DNA of 64,000 bases from Holophagales bacterium (GTDB taxonomy: Bacteria > Acidobacteriota > Thermoanaerobaculia > Multivoradales > JAGPDF01): positions 3,193,501 to 3,257,500 of the forward strand of contig CP064972.1 in assembly GCA_016699405.1 (NCBI GenBank), written 5' to 3'. The notes under the pieces were generated by a model. The model did not search any database. It saw only the letters and a program-made list of their open reading frames with translations, and was not told the origin of the DNA. Both the position numbers and the translations under genes were made by a program. Shown one piece after another: positions 45,268 to 54,859 of this stretch. How positions within the stretch are numbered: position 1 is the first letter of the stretch; each line of letters opens with the position of its first letter.

Positions 45268-46797
45268 TCAGGCGCCGGAGGAGTCTTCGTCGGACGGAGC
45301 GCTGGCCGCTTCGGCCTCGCCAGCCTGGGCGGCGGCCTTCTGGCTCTGACGCTCGCTCTCCTGGAAGGCCTTCGACAGGGCCGCGAGGAAGTCCTGGTCC
45401 GAGATCGTGGGAGCAGCCGCCTGTTCGGAGGCCGCCATCAGGTCGGCGACCACCTCGTGCGCGGCTTCCGGTTCACCGTCGAGGGCGATCTGGCGCTCGG
45501 CGGCCCAGGCGAGCAGCTTGTCGGCCGCCTCCTGGTCGACGCCTTCGAGCTCGACGAGCTCGCTCGCCGAGGATTCGAGCAGGGCGCGCAGCGTGCCGAG
45601 GCCGGAGGCGCGCAAGAGGTCGGCGGTCTCCGCCGGGAGGCCGGCGACGGCAGCGAAGTCGACGTCCTCGTCGACCGGCTTGGCGCTCGCCGCGAACTCG
45701 GTCTGCAGCAGGCGCGCCAGCGCGTCGGCCACTTCGCCCTTGACGTCGCTCTCGCTCTTGATGTCGATGCGGCAGCCGATCAGCTCGGAGGCGAGGCGGA
45801 CGTTCTGTCCCCGCTTGCCGATCGCCAGCGAGAGCTGCTCGTCCTCGACGATGACGTCGAGGTGAGGGGCCGGGCCGGTGTGGTGCACGGAGACGCGGGT
45901 GATCTTGGCCGGAGCGAGGGCGCTCTGCGCGAAGGTGACCAGGTCGTCGCTGTACTCGATGATGTCGATCTTCTCGCCGCGCAGCTCGCGGATGATCGCC
46001 TGCACGCGAGAGCCCTTCATGCCGACGCAGGCGCCCACCGGGTCGACGTCGCGCTCGCGGCTGTAGACCGCCACCTTGGCGCGCTCGCCGGCGGCGCGGA
46101 CGGCGTTCTTGATCACCACGGTGCCGTCGTAGATCTCCGGCACTTCCATTTCGAAGAGCTTGATCAGCAGCTGCTTGCTGGTACGCGAGAGGACGACCTG
46201 CGGGCCCTTGGGCTGCTTGTGGACGTCGGCAATGACGGCGCGGATCCGTTCGCCCTGGCTGTAGCGCTCGCTGCGCGACTGATGGTCGCGCGGCACGATC
46301 GCCTCGGTGCGGCCGAGATCGACGATGATGTCGCCGCGCTCGAAGCGCTTGACCGTGCCGTTGACGATCTCGCCGACGCGGTCGATGTATTCGTTGTAGA
46401 TCTTCTCGCGCTCGGCCTCGCGCACTCTCTGGTAGAGCACCTGCTTGGCCGACTGGGCGGCGATGCGACCGAGACCGTCGGTCGACACGGGGAGGAGCAC
46501 CTCGTCGCCGGCTACCGCCCCCGGCTTGTGCTCCTGAGCCTCATCCACCGACCACTCCGCTGCCGGATCGACCACCTCGTCGACGACCTTCTTGTAGATG
46601 AAGGCCTCGAAGTGTCCGGTCTCGCGGTCGAAGTGGGCCCGCACCGGCTCTTTGATCCGGTGCTGCTTCTTGGCGGCCGAGGCCATCGCGTCCTCGAGGG
46701 CGAGGATCCAGCGCTCGAGGTCGATGTCCTTCTCGCGCGCGACCTGGCGCAGCACCTCGATCAAGTTGATGTCCTGGCTCTGTACCTGCTGGGGCAT
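45268..46797 (-). CDS. nusA: Transcription termination/antitermination factor NusA
   Basis: 509 residues from ATG 46797 (GAGAG upstream). NusA_N (INLIEVLRQVAREKDIDLERWILALEDAM), S1 (GEIVNGTVKRFERGDIIVDLGRTEAIVP), KH1/KH2 (GACVGMKGSRVQAIIRELRGEKIDII; LSLAIGKRGQNVRLASELIG), and a helix-hairpin-helix region (LPAETADLLRASGLGTLRALL), then a polar Ala/Glu/Ser-rich C-terminal tail. NusA modulates pausing and termination and in E. coli regulates its own operon; the terminator in the leader before rimP would be a natural target. Confidence 0.97.
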   Translation of the reverse strand: MPQQVQSQDINLIEVLRQVAREKDIDLERWILALEDAMASAAKKQHRIKEPVRAHFDRETGHFEAFIYKKVVDEVVDPAAEWSVDEAQEHKPGAVAGDEVLLPVSTDGLGRIAAQSAKQVLYQRVREAEREKIYNEYIDRVGEIVNGTVKRFERGDIIVDLGRTEAIVPRDHQSRSERYSQGERIRAVIADVHKQPKGPQVVLSRTSKQLLIKLFEMEVPEIYDGTVVIKNAVRAAGERAKVAVYSRERDVDPVGACVGMKGSRVQAIIRELRGEKIDIIEYSDDLVTFAQSALAPAKITRVSVHHTGPAPHLDVIVEDEQLSLAIGKRGQNVRLASELIGCRIDIKSESDVKGEVADALARLLQTEFAASAKPVDEDVDFAAVAGLPAETADLLRASGLGTLRALLESSASELVELEGVDQEAADKLLAWAAERQIALDGEPEAAHEVVADLMAASEQAAAPTISDQDFLAALSKAFQESERQSQKAAAQAGEAEAASAPSDEDSSGA

Positions 46798-46820
46798 GGT
46801 GGCGTCTCTCGGCAATCTCT

Positions 46821-47291
46821 CTAGAGTTCGATCTCGAGCCTGGCGACGACGACGCGTCCGAACGGGACGACCAACGCCTCCTGGCGCGGATCCTCCCGCA
46901 CGACGACCAACGGATCGGGATCGCCGGCATTCAAGCCCTCGAGGCGGCCGACGATGGTGCGGCGGCTGCTTCCGTCCTCGGGGCGATAAGTCAGCCGCAC
47001 CAGGCGACCGACGAACTTCTCGTAATCCCGCAGCCCGTAGAGCTGGCGGTCGAGGCCCGGCGAGCTGACCTCGAGCGTGTAACGCGAGCCGCCGAAGTCG
47101 AGCACGTCGAGCAACGCGGACGCCTGCCGCGCCACCAACTCGCAATCATCGAGCGTGACGCCTTCGGGCCGGTCGATGAAAAGGCGAAGGAGTCCCCCTT
47201 TGAACTCGCAGTGGACGAGCTCGCAGCCGCTGGCCGCCGCGAGGGCGGAGAGCTCGGCTTCGAGCTCCGGGGTCACCTTGATCGTTGCCAT
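46821..47291 (-). CDS. rimP: Ribosome maturation factor RimP
   Basis: 156 residues from ATG 47291. RimP assists 30S subunit maturation. Typical blocks: CELVHCEFKGGLLRLFIDRPEGVTLDDCELVARQ (N-domain) and YTLEVSSPGLDRQLYGLRDYEKFVGRLVRL (SSPGLDRPL motif). First gene of the rimP-nusA-infB operon. The AGGAG next to the ATG has no spacer, an odd arrangement that may limit translation. Upstream are a leader of about 70 bases and a promoter. Confidence 0.95.
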   Translation of the reverse strand: MATIKVTPELEAELSALAAASGCELVHCEFKGGLLRLFIDRPEGVTLDDCELVARQASALLDVLDFGGSRYTLEVSSPGLDRQLYGLRDYEKFVGRLVRLTYRPEDGSSRRTIVGRLEGLNAGDPDPLVVVREDPRQEALVVPFGRVVVARLEIEL

Positions 47292-47310
47292 CTCCTGACC
47301 GCGTTTCCAA

Positions 47311-47352
47311 GCCGAAAAAAAAGGTGGGCACAAGACCCACCTTCCTTTCGGC
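47311..47352 (-). terminator. Intrinsic terminator in the rimP operon leader (probable attenuator)
   Basis: On the minus strand AAGGTGGG (47343-47336), a 7-nt loop, CCCACCTT (47328-47321), then six more Ts and CGGC. Outer arms GCCGAAA and TTTCGGC extend the stem. It starts about 20 bases after the expected transcription start and ends 20 bases before the rimP ATG. No other minus gene lies upstream, so it can only act on the operon's own leader. Confidence 0.8.
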
Positions 47353-47370
47353 GAGGCAAGCTGCGCGGGA

Positions 47371-47399
47371 AATGTAGCACGGGCAAAGGGCTTTCGCAA
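47371..47399 (-). promoter_or_regulatory. Promoter of the rimP-nusA-infB operon
   Basis: Minus strand TTGCGA (47399-47394), 17-base spacer, TACATT (47376-47371). Transcription would start near 47364, giving a leader of about 70 bases. Confidence 0.7.
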
Positions 47400-47429
47400 C
47401 GGAGCGGGGGGTGCCGTCGCGTGGTGCGA

Positions 47430-47442
47430 CGCCAAATTGGCG
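47430..47442. promoter_or_regulatory. Palindrome between rimP promoter and degP-like gene
   Basis: CGCCAA-A-TTGGCG, a perfect 13-base dyad 31 bases upstream of the rimP -35 and 118 bases upstream of the protease start. Possible operator for either divergent transcript. Confidence 0.4.
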
Positions 47443-47560
47443 CATTCGAGTTCCGTTGGCGTGCGACTGAAGGCTCGCGAACGGCGATCGACACGGCACA
47501 CGGTTTGCTAAAGACCCTTGCGGCGGCCACTGCCGCCCAGCTGATGGGAGAGACGACGAA

Positions 47561-49087
47561 ATGAAAAGCCGTGAGTTCGGAACGTTTGCGATCCTGTTCG
47601 GGGCCGTCGCCCTCGGGTTCGTCTTGATGGGTGCGCCGGGTCTGTCGGCGTCGCCGGCGCCGCTCCCCGCGGCGGCATCCGCGCCGAGCCCGGCAGCGGC
47701 CGGGGCTTCCCGCGCCGCCGCCAGCGCGCTGCCGAGCTTCGCCGATCTCGCCGAGCAGGTCCTGCCGGCGGTCGTGTCGATCGAGGCGGTCGCCATCGAG
47801 AAGGGCGGGAGTCAGCGCGGACCTGGGGTCAACCCCTTCGAGTACTTCTTCCGCAACCCGGGACGTCCGGGCGAGGGCGATCCGGGCGACGCCAAGCCGC
47901 GCGACTTCCGCAGCGAGTCGGGCGGCAGCGGATTCGTGGTCAGCGCCGACGGCCTGGTGGTGACGAACAATCACGTCATCGACGGTGCGACCGAAGTGAA
48001 GGTGCACCTCGGTGATCGGGACTTCAAGGCGGAGATCAAGGGCACCGACAGCGCCACCGATCTCGCGCTGCTGAAGATCGACGTCGGCCACCCGGTTCCC
48101 TTCCTGCCGCTCGGCGACAGCGAGCGACTTCGTGTCGGCGACTGGGTGATGGCGATCGGCAACCCCCTGCTGCTTCGTCAGACGGTCACCACTGGCGTGG
48201 TCAGTGCCAAGGGGCGTCAGATCGGCCTCGAGCGCGACACCTCGTTCGAGAACTTCATCCAGACGGACGCGGCGATCAACCGCGGCAACTCCGGCGGTCC
48301 GCTGGTCAACCTCGCCGGCGAAGTGGTCGGCATCGCCACGGCGATGAACTGGGGAGCGGAGAACATCGGCTTCGCCGTGCCGGTCAACACCTTGCGAGCC
48401 GTGCTCCCGCAGCTGCGGGACCGCGGCAAGGTCAGCCGCGGCTACCTCGGCGTCAACATCCAGAACCTCGACTTCGACCGCGCCCAGGCGTTCGGACTGG
48501 AAAGCGCCGACGGGGCGCTGGTCGTAGAGGTCGTCGCCGGAACCCCGGCCGCCAAGGCGGGTCTGGTGCACGGCGACGTGGTCCTCGAGGTCGACGGGCG
48601 GCAGGTGAAGACGACCCGCGACATCATCGATTACGTGTCGAGCAAGCCGCCGGGCGAGAGCGTCAAGCTCGCGATCCTGCGCGACGGCAAGCGCGTCGAG
48701 AAGACGGTGAAGCTCGAAGAGCGCCCGGGCGAGGACGACGCGGTGTCGCGCGAGTCCGAGCGCAACAAGGAGAGCGGGATCGAGTGGCTGGGTCTCGAGT
48801 ACCGTGACGTCAATCCGGCCCTGCGCCAGAGTCACGGCATTCCGGCCGGCGCCGAGGGCGTCTGGGTGAGCGACGTCGGGGCCACGAGCCCGTTCGTCGG
48901 CGAAGGGCTGCGGCCCGGCGACCTGATCGCCGAGGTCAACGGACAGCCGGTGGCGTCGAGCGAGGCGTTCGAGCGCGCCGTCAAGGCCACGCCGTCGGGC
49001 AAGTTCCTTCGTCTCTACGTCAAGCGGTTCGACCCGCGGGGAGACGGCAACCCCTTCTCCTTCTTCGCCGTGACCCGCGTGCCCTGA
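47561..49087 (+). CDS. DegP/HtrA-family periplasmic serine protease (Do type)
   Basis: 508 residues from ATG 47561, GGGAGAG upstream. N-terminal signal or anchor helix (TFAILFGAVALGFVLMGA) and an Ala/Pro-rich stretch, then a trypsin-like domain with His138 (VVTNNHVI), Asp167 (SATDLAL) and Ser244 (RGNSGGPLVN), and two PDZ domains (~280-370 and ~410-500). HtrA proteases combine chaperone and protease action on misfolded envelope proteins. The layout with two PDZ domains is Do-like rather than DegS-like. A U-rich terminator follows, so it is a single-gene unit, divergent from the rimP operon. Confidence 0.96.
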   Translation: MKSREFGTFAILFGAVALGFVLMGAPGLSASPAPLPAAASAPSPAAAGASRAAASALPSFADLAEQVLPAVVSIEAVAIEKGGSQRGPGVNPFEYFFRNPGRPGEGDPGDAKPRDFRSESGGSGFVVSADGLVVTNNHVIDGATEVKVHLGDRDFKAEIKGTDSATDLALLKIDVGHPVPFLPLGDSERLRVGDWVMAIGNPLLLRQTVTTGVVSAKGRQIGLERDTSFENFIQTDAAINRGNSGGPLVNLAGEVVGIATAMNWGAENIGFAVPVNTLRAVLPQLRDRGKVSRGYLGVNIQNLDFDRAQAFGLESADGALVVEVVAGTPAAKAGLVHGDVVLEVDGRQVKTTRDIIDYVSSKPPGESVKLAILRDGKRVEKTVKLEERPGEDDAVSRESERNKESGIEWLGLEYRDVNPALRQSHGIPAGAEGVWVSDVGATSPFVGEGLRPGDLIAEVNGQPVASSEAFERAVKATPSGKFLRLYVKRFDPRGDGNPFSFFAVTRVP

Positions 49088-49113
49088 GCGGCAAAGCGGG
49101 AACTGGTTCTCGG

Positions 49114-49147
49114 GGGCCGGTCCGCCAGGGCCGGCCCTTTCTCTCTT
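49114..49147 (+). terminator. Rho-independent terminator of the DegP-like gene
   Basis: GGGCCGG (49114-49120) pairs with CCGGCCC (49131-49137); TTTCTCTCTT follows. It ends at the -10 of the next gene. Confidence 0.7.
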
Positions 49148-49155
49148 GCTAGGAT
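49147..49155 (+). promoter_or_regulatory. Extended -10 element of the response-regulator gene
   Basis: TGCTAGGAT immediately after the terminator's U-tract; ATG 49163 stands 7 bases past it, so the transcript should be leaderless or nearly so. Confidence 0.5.
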
Positions 49156-49162
49156 GCGGACG

Positions 49163-50539
<1,377 letters not shown>

Positions 50540-51100
50540 TGCGGCCGAGCTGATCGCCCTGCTGGAAGAGTGTGGAGCCCTGCGGCGAGGTCACTTCCTC
50601 CTCTCCTCCGGCCTTCACTCGAGCGCCTACGTCCAGTGTGCGCTGCTGCTCGAGGAGCCTCGCCGGGCCCGCTGGGTGGGCGAGCGGCTGGGAAGGCGAC
50701 TGGCGGGCCTCACCCCCGATTCGGTCCTGTCGCCAGCGCTCGGCGGGGTGATCGTCGGCCACGAGGTGGCAGCGGCTCTCGGTGTGCCGTTCCGCTTCGT
50801 CGAACGCGACGGCGAACGGCTGGCCCTGCGGCGGGGCTTCACGCTGCGGCCGGGGGAGCGCGTCGTGGTGGTGGAGGACGTAGTGACCACGGGCAAGTCG
50901 ACGCGCGAGACGATGGAGCTCGCGGTGGCGCTGGGGGCCGAGCCGGTGGGCGTCGGAGCGATCCTCGACCGCAGCCGCGACGAGGCGCCGTTCGCGCTCC
51001 CCTTCGCCGCCCTCGGCAGGCTCGACCTTCCGGCTCACGCCCCCGACGCGTGTCCGCTCTGCGCGGCGGGTGGCCGGGCGGAGAAGCCGGGGAGCCGTCC

Positions 51101-51343
51101 TCAGCCGAGCGCTTCGCGGTAGAGCACGTCGACCGCCTGCTTGAGCGCCGCGAGGCGGCCGAGCTTCTCCGCTTCGGCGCTCGAGACGCGCAGTGTCCAG
51201 CTGTTGTCGGCCGGATCGTAGACCTCGGTCGACCAGGCATGGCGGCGGTCGTCCCAGCGTCCGCCGCTCTCGTCGATCAGCCCCCAACCGGAGGGCAGGT
51301 AGCTCTTCAACTCGATCGGCAGGAAGGTCAGGGGATCGCTCAT
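51101..51343 (-). CDS. Small conserved-looking hypothetical protein
   Basis: 80 residues from ATG 51343, without a strong ribosome site. The sequence (TFLPIELKSYLPSGWGLIDE then ALKQAVDVLYREALG) looks well ordered with aromatic and charged residues and typical codon use, but I do not recognise a family. Its 3' end overlaps pyrE by 22 bases in the opposite direction. Confidence 0.65.
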   Translation of the reverse strand: MSDPLTFLPIELKSYLPSGWGLIDESGGRWDDRRHAWSTEVYDPADNSWTLRVSSAEAEKLGRLAALKQAVDVLYREALG

Positions 51344-51391
51344 GGCGGGGATTCTCGCAGAGCGCGCGCCGCGAGAGAAGCCGGGGTCGCG

Positions 51392-51421
51392 TTGACCCGC
51401 CGAAAGGGCGATTGCTAGCAT
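51392..51421 (+). promoter_or_regulatory. Promoter of the acyl-CoA dehydrogenase genes
   Basis: TTGACC (51392-51397), 18-base spacer ending in TGC, TAGCAT (51416-51421), about 55 bases before the ATG. The best-formed example of the TGCTAG-type promoter in the window. Confidence 0.65.
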
Positions 51422-51476
51422 CCCGCCGGGCGGCGCTCCGACCTCTTCCTGGCGCCCGCGACGAAAGGCCGACAAG

Positions 51477-52622
51477 ATGCGCATCGAGCTCAACGAGGAG
51501 CAGACCCTGCTGCGGGACACCGTGCGGCGGTTCGCCGACGAGGTCGTCCGGCCGCGGGCCAAGGAGATCGACGAGAGCGGCGAGTTCCCGCGGGAGTTCT
51601 ACGACCAGGCCGGAGAGCTCGGGCTGGCCGGCGTCGCGGTCCCGGAGGAGTACGGCGGTGCCGGGATGGACGTCGTCTCCTACTGCCTGATGATGGAGGA
51701 GGTGTCGCGCGCCTGCGCCTCGAGCGGCGTGATCCTCTCGGTGAACAACTCGCTGGTCTGCGATCCGCTGCTCAATTTCGGCAGCGAAGAGCAGAAGCGC
51801 GAGTTCCTCGTGCCGCTGGCTTCGGGCAAGAAGCTCGGCTGCTTCGCGCTCACCGAGCCGGAAGCCGGGAGCGACCCGGCGGGCATGCGTTCGACGGCGA
51901 CGCGCGACGGCGGCGACTACCTGCTCAACGGCGGCAAGGTCTTCATCACCAACGGGCTCGCGGCGGACGTGGCGATCGTCTTCGCCTCGAGCGACCTGGC
52001 GAAGAAGCACAAGGGGATCAGCGCCTTCATCGTGCCGATGGAGACGCCCGGCGTGAGCCGCGGGGGTCACCAGTACAAGCTGGGAGTCCAGGCCTCGGGC
52101 ACCACCGAGCTCTACTTCGAGAACGCCCGGATCCCCGAGCGCTACCGGCTCGGCGCCGAGGGCGACGGCTTCAAGATCGCCATGGCGACGCTCGACGGCG
52201 GGCGGATCGGGATCGCCGCTCAGGCGGTGGGCATCGCCCAGGCGGCGTTCGAAGAGGCGCTCAAGTACTCGCAGGAGCGGCAGCAGTTCGGCAAGGCGAT
52301 CGCCGGCTTCCAGGCGATCCAGTTCTACCTCGCCGACATGGCGGTGGAGCTCGACGCCGCGCGGCTGCTCACCTGGAAGGCGGCGTGGACCAAGCAGCAG
52401 AAGAAGCGCTTCAGCCTCGAGGCGGCCCAGGCCAAGCTCTATGCCTCCGAGGTCGCCCAGCGGGTGACCAACAAGGCGTTGCAGATTCACGGTGGCTACG
52501 GCTATACCCGCGAGTACAACGTCGAACGCTACTTCCGCGACGCGCGGATTACCGAGATCTACGAAGGGACGAGCGAGATCCAGAAGCTCGTCATCGCCGA
52601 CCAGATCCTGCGGCGGAGCTAG
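51477..52622 (+). CDS. Acyl-CoA dehydrogenase (short-chain/butyryl type)
   Basis: 381 residues. FAD enzyme that makes trans-2-enoyl-CoA in beta-oxidation. Signatures: CFALTEPEAGSDPAGMRSTA, GGKVFITNG, YKLGVQASGTTELYF, QAVGIAQAAFEEALKYSQERQQFGKAI, IHGGYGYTREYNVERYFRDARI and the catalytic Glu in EIYEGTSEIQ. Resembles AcdA/Bcd-type short-chain enzymes. A second, related dehydrogenase begins 1 base after its stop. Electron-transfer flavoprotein genes are not here. Confidence 0.95.
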   Translation: MRIELNEEQTLLRDTVRRFADEVVRPRAKEIDESGEFPREFYDQAGELGLAGVAVPEEYGGAGMDVVSYCLMMEEVSRACASSGVILSVNNSLVCDPLLNFGSEEQKREFLVPLASGKKLGCFALTEPEAGSDPAGMRSTATRDGGDYLLNGGKVFITNGLAADVAIVFASSDLAKKHKGISAFIVPMETPGVSRGGHQYKLGVQASGTTELYFENARIPERYRLGAEGDGFKIAMATLDGGRIGIAAQAVGIAQAAFEEALKYSQERQQFGKAIAGFQAIQFYLADMAVELDAARLLTWKAAWTKQQKKRFSLEAAQAKLYASEVAQRVTNKALQIHGGYGYTREYNVERYFRDARITEIYEGTSEIQKLVIADQILRRS

Positions 52623-52623
52623 C

Positions 52624-53802
52624 GTGGGCGCCGGGATGAGCCCTGCGTCCGACGCGGGTATCGATTTCTCGCTGAGCGAGGAGCAGGAGCTCCTGCGCCA
52701 GGAGGTCCGCCGTTTCGCCGAGGAGCGGGTGCGGCCAGGGGCGCGCGAGCGCGATCGTCTGCACGAGTTCCCGCGCCAGATCGTCCGCGAAGCGGGCGAG
52801 ATGGGACTGCTCGGCATGCTGGTCGACGAGCGCCACGGCGGTGGCGGATGCGATCCGTTGACCTACTGCCTCGCCGTGGAGGAGATCGCCCGGGCCTGTC
52901 CGTCGACCGCCGTCACGATGAGCGTCACCAACTCGGTCTGCTGCTGGCCGATCGCTCATTTCGGCAGCGAGGCGCTGCAGGCCGAGGTGCTGCCGGAATT
53001 GGCGAGCGGCGAGGTGCTCGGCGGTCTGTGCCTCACCGAGCCGGGAGCCGGCAGCGACCCCGGCTCGATGCAGACCCTCGCGCGGCGCGATGGCGACGAC
53101 TGGGTGCTCGAGGGTGAGAAGGCGTGGATCACCAACGCCGGCGTCGGCAAGTGGTTCGTCACGCTCGCCCGCACCGACCCGCAGGCGGGCAAGCGCGGCA
53201 TCAGCGCCTTCGTCGTCTGCGCCGAGAGCCCCGGATTCGAGGTCGGCGCTCCGGAGGAGAAGCTCGGGCTGCGCGCCTCGCGCACCGCGGCCGTGCGCTT
53301 CGCCGGTTGTCGCGTTCCCGCGTCGCGGATGCTGGGTGCGCCGGGCGAGGGGATGAAGATCGCCCTCGCGACCCTCGATCACTCGCGCCTCGGCATCGCC
53401 GCCCAGGCGGTGGGCATCCACCAGCGGGCGCTCGACCTGGCGATCGCCTACACGCAGGAGCGGGTGCAGTTCGGCGTGCCGATCGTCGAGCATCAGGCGG
53501 TGCGCTTCACTCTGGCGAAGATGGCCACCGAGCTGGCGGCGGCGCGTCATCTGACCTATGCGGCGGCCTCGGTTGCCGAACGTCGGGCCGACGCCGGGCG
53601 TTTCGCCTCGGAAGCCAAGCTCTACGCCTCCGAGGCGGCCAATCGTGCCTGCTGGGACGCGCTGCAGCTGCACGGGGGCAATGGCTTCTCCGAGGAGTAC
53701 GAGATCGCCCGGCTCTACCGCGACGTGCGGGTCACGGCGATCTACGAGGGGACGAGCGAGATGCAGCGGCTCGTCATCGCTCGCCACCTGCTGCCGCGCT
53801 AG
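52624..53802 (+). CDS. Acyl-CoA dehydrogenase, second copy
   Basis: 392 residues from GTG 52624, with GGAG 5 bases upstream; ATG 52636 is the alternative. Same domain set as its neighbour (LCLTEPGAGSDPGSM, EKAWITNAG, GLRASRTAAVRF, QAVGIHQRALDLAIAYTQERVQFG, LHGGNGFSEEYEIARLYRDV, catalytic Glu in AIYEGTSEMQ), roughly half identical by eye. Tandem genes may act on different chain lengths. The glycosyltransferase gene begins 12 bases later. Confidence 0.93.
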   Translation: MGAGMSPASDAGIDFSLSEEQELLRQEVRRFAEERVRPGARERDRLHEFPRQIVREAGEMGLLGMLVDERHGGGGCDPLTYCLAVEEIARACPSTAVTMSVTNSVCCWPIAHFGSEALQAEVLPELASGEVLGGLCLTEPGAGSDPGSMQTLARRDGDDWVLEGEKAWITNAGVGKWFVTLARTDPQAGKRGISAFVVCAESPGFEVGAPEEKLGLRASRTAAVRFAGCRVPASRMLGAPGEGMKIALATLDHSRLGIAAQAVGIHQRALDLAIAYTQERVQFGVPIVEHQAVRFTLAKMATELAAARHLTYAAASVAERRADAGRFASEAKLYASEAANRACWDALQLHGGNGFSEEYEIARLYRDVRVTAIYEGTSEMQRLVIARHLLPR

Positions 53803-53814
53803 GCTCCTACGCTG

Positions 53815-54762
53815 ATGAGCGGCCCGCCGCGCGTCGCTGCGATCGTCCTCAACTACAACGGCCGCGAGCTTACCCTCGCGACCCTGCGCAGCCTCGCGCA
53901 GGTCGACTATCCGGACTTCGCCCTGGTGCATGTCGACAACGGATCGAGCGACGGTTCGTCGGCAGCCGTGGCGACCGAGCTGCCGACGGTGCGACAGATC
54001 CGCACCGAAGAGAACCTCGGCATCTCGGGAGGGCTCAATCTCGGCATCCGCTGGGCGATGCGCGAAGGATTCGACTACCTGATGCTGTGCAACAACGACA
54101 TCGAGGCCGACCGGTCGCTGGTCACCGAGATGGTGGCCGTGGGCGAGCGTTCGCCCACCGTCGGCTGTGTCGGTCCCAAGACGTACTACTTCTACGGAGA
54201 TCGGCGACGCCTGTGGGCGGCCGGAGGCTCGCTGCGCTTCCACGAGGCCGTGACGCGCGAGCGCGGGATGGGGCAGATCGATGCCGGGCAGTTCGATCGC
54301 GACGACGAGGTCGGCTACGTGAACGGCTGCTGCATGCTGATCAAGCGCGCGGCGCTGGCGGCTACCGGCCTGTGGGACCCCGTGTACCACGTCTCGGTCG
54401 AGGATGCCGACTGGTGTCAGCGGATGAAGCGCGCGGGCTTTTCCTGCTGGTACGCGCATCGGGCTCGGCTCTGGCACATGGTCTCGCCGACCACGGGGGG
54501 CTACACTGCCGGACGGACCTTTCGCACCGCCCGTTCGACGGCGATCTTCGTCCGCAAGTACGCCCGCTGGTGGCAGTGGGCGAGTTATCTGGCCTGGACC
54601 GCGGTGGCCTTGCCCGCCGCGTTCCTCCGCGAGCTGCCCCGCGGCAATCAGCAAGCCGTCGTGGCGAAGCTTCGTGGGATGCGTGCCGGGCTCGCCGAGC
54701 CGCTGCCGGCGCTGCCGCAGTTTGCCGCCGAGGAGTTGCGCGGCCGACTCTCGACCTCCTGA
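53815..54762 (+). CDS. Family 2 glycosyltransferase (rhamnosyltransferase-like)
   Basis: 315 residues. GT-A fold: AIVLNYNGRELTLATLRSL, VHVDNGSSDGSSAA, NLGISGGLNLGIRWAM and LCNNDIEAD (DxD-like), then VNGCCMLIKRAAL and SVEDADWCQRMKRAGF, as in WsaF/rhamnosyltransferase-type enzymes. A hydrophobic segment near residue 245-265 (WQWASYLAWTAVALPAAFL) may tether it to the membrane. Acceptor and donor cannot be told; probably cell-surface polysaccharide. A TAGGCT -10-like sequence overlaps the previous stop. Confidence 0.92.
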   Translation: MSGPPRVAAIVLNYNGRELTLATLRSLAQVDYPDFALVHVDNGSSDGSSAAVATELPTVRQIRTEENLGISGGLNLGIRWAMREGFDYLMLCNNDIEADRSLVTEMVAVGERSPTVGCVGPKTYYFYGDRRRLWAAGGSLRFHEAVTRERGMGQIDAGQFDRDDEVGYVNGCCMLIKRAALAATGLWDPVYHVSVEDADWCQRMKRAGFSCWYAHRARLWHMVSPTTGGYTAGRTFRTARSTAIFVRKYARWWQWASYLAWTAVALPAAFLRELPRGNQQAVVAKLRGMRAGLAEPLPALPQFAAEELRGRLSTS

Positions 54763-54859
54763 ACCGGCGCGGCCTCGTCCGTCCACCTCGACAGCGATCG
54801 ATGGCTTCCCGTGACGGGTCGGACGGTGTTTCCTCGATCGCGCCGGACGGGCGCTCTGC

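Noticed and set aside
42094..46824. A 1576-codon open frame antisense to infB and nusA
   Set aside because: It mirrors two clearly recognisable genes on the other strand; long antisense frames are normal in GC-rich DNA and its sequence is low-complexity.
47311..47352. Terminator for a plus-strand gene
   Set aside because: The long T-run lies only on the minus strand; the plus-strand side reads CCTTTC, and no plus gene ends upstream of it nearby.
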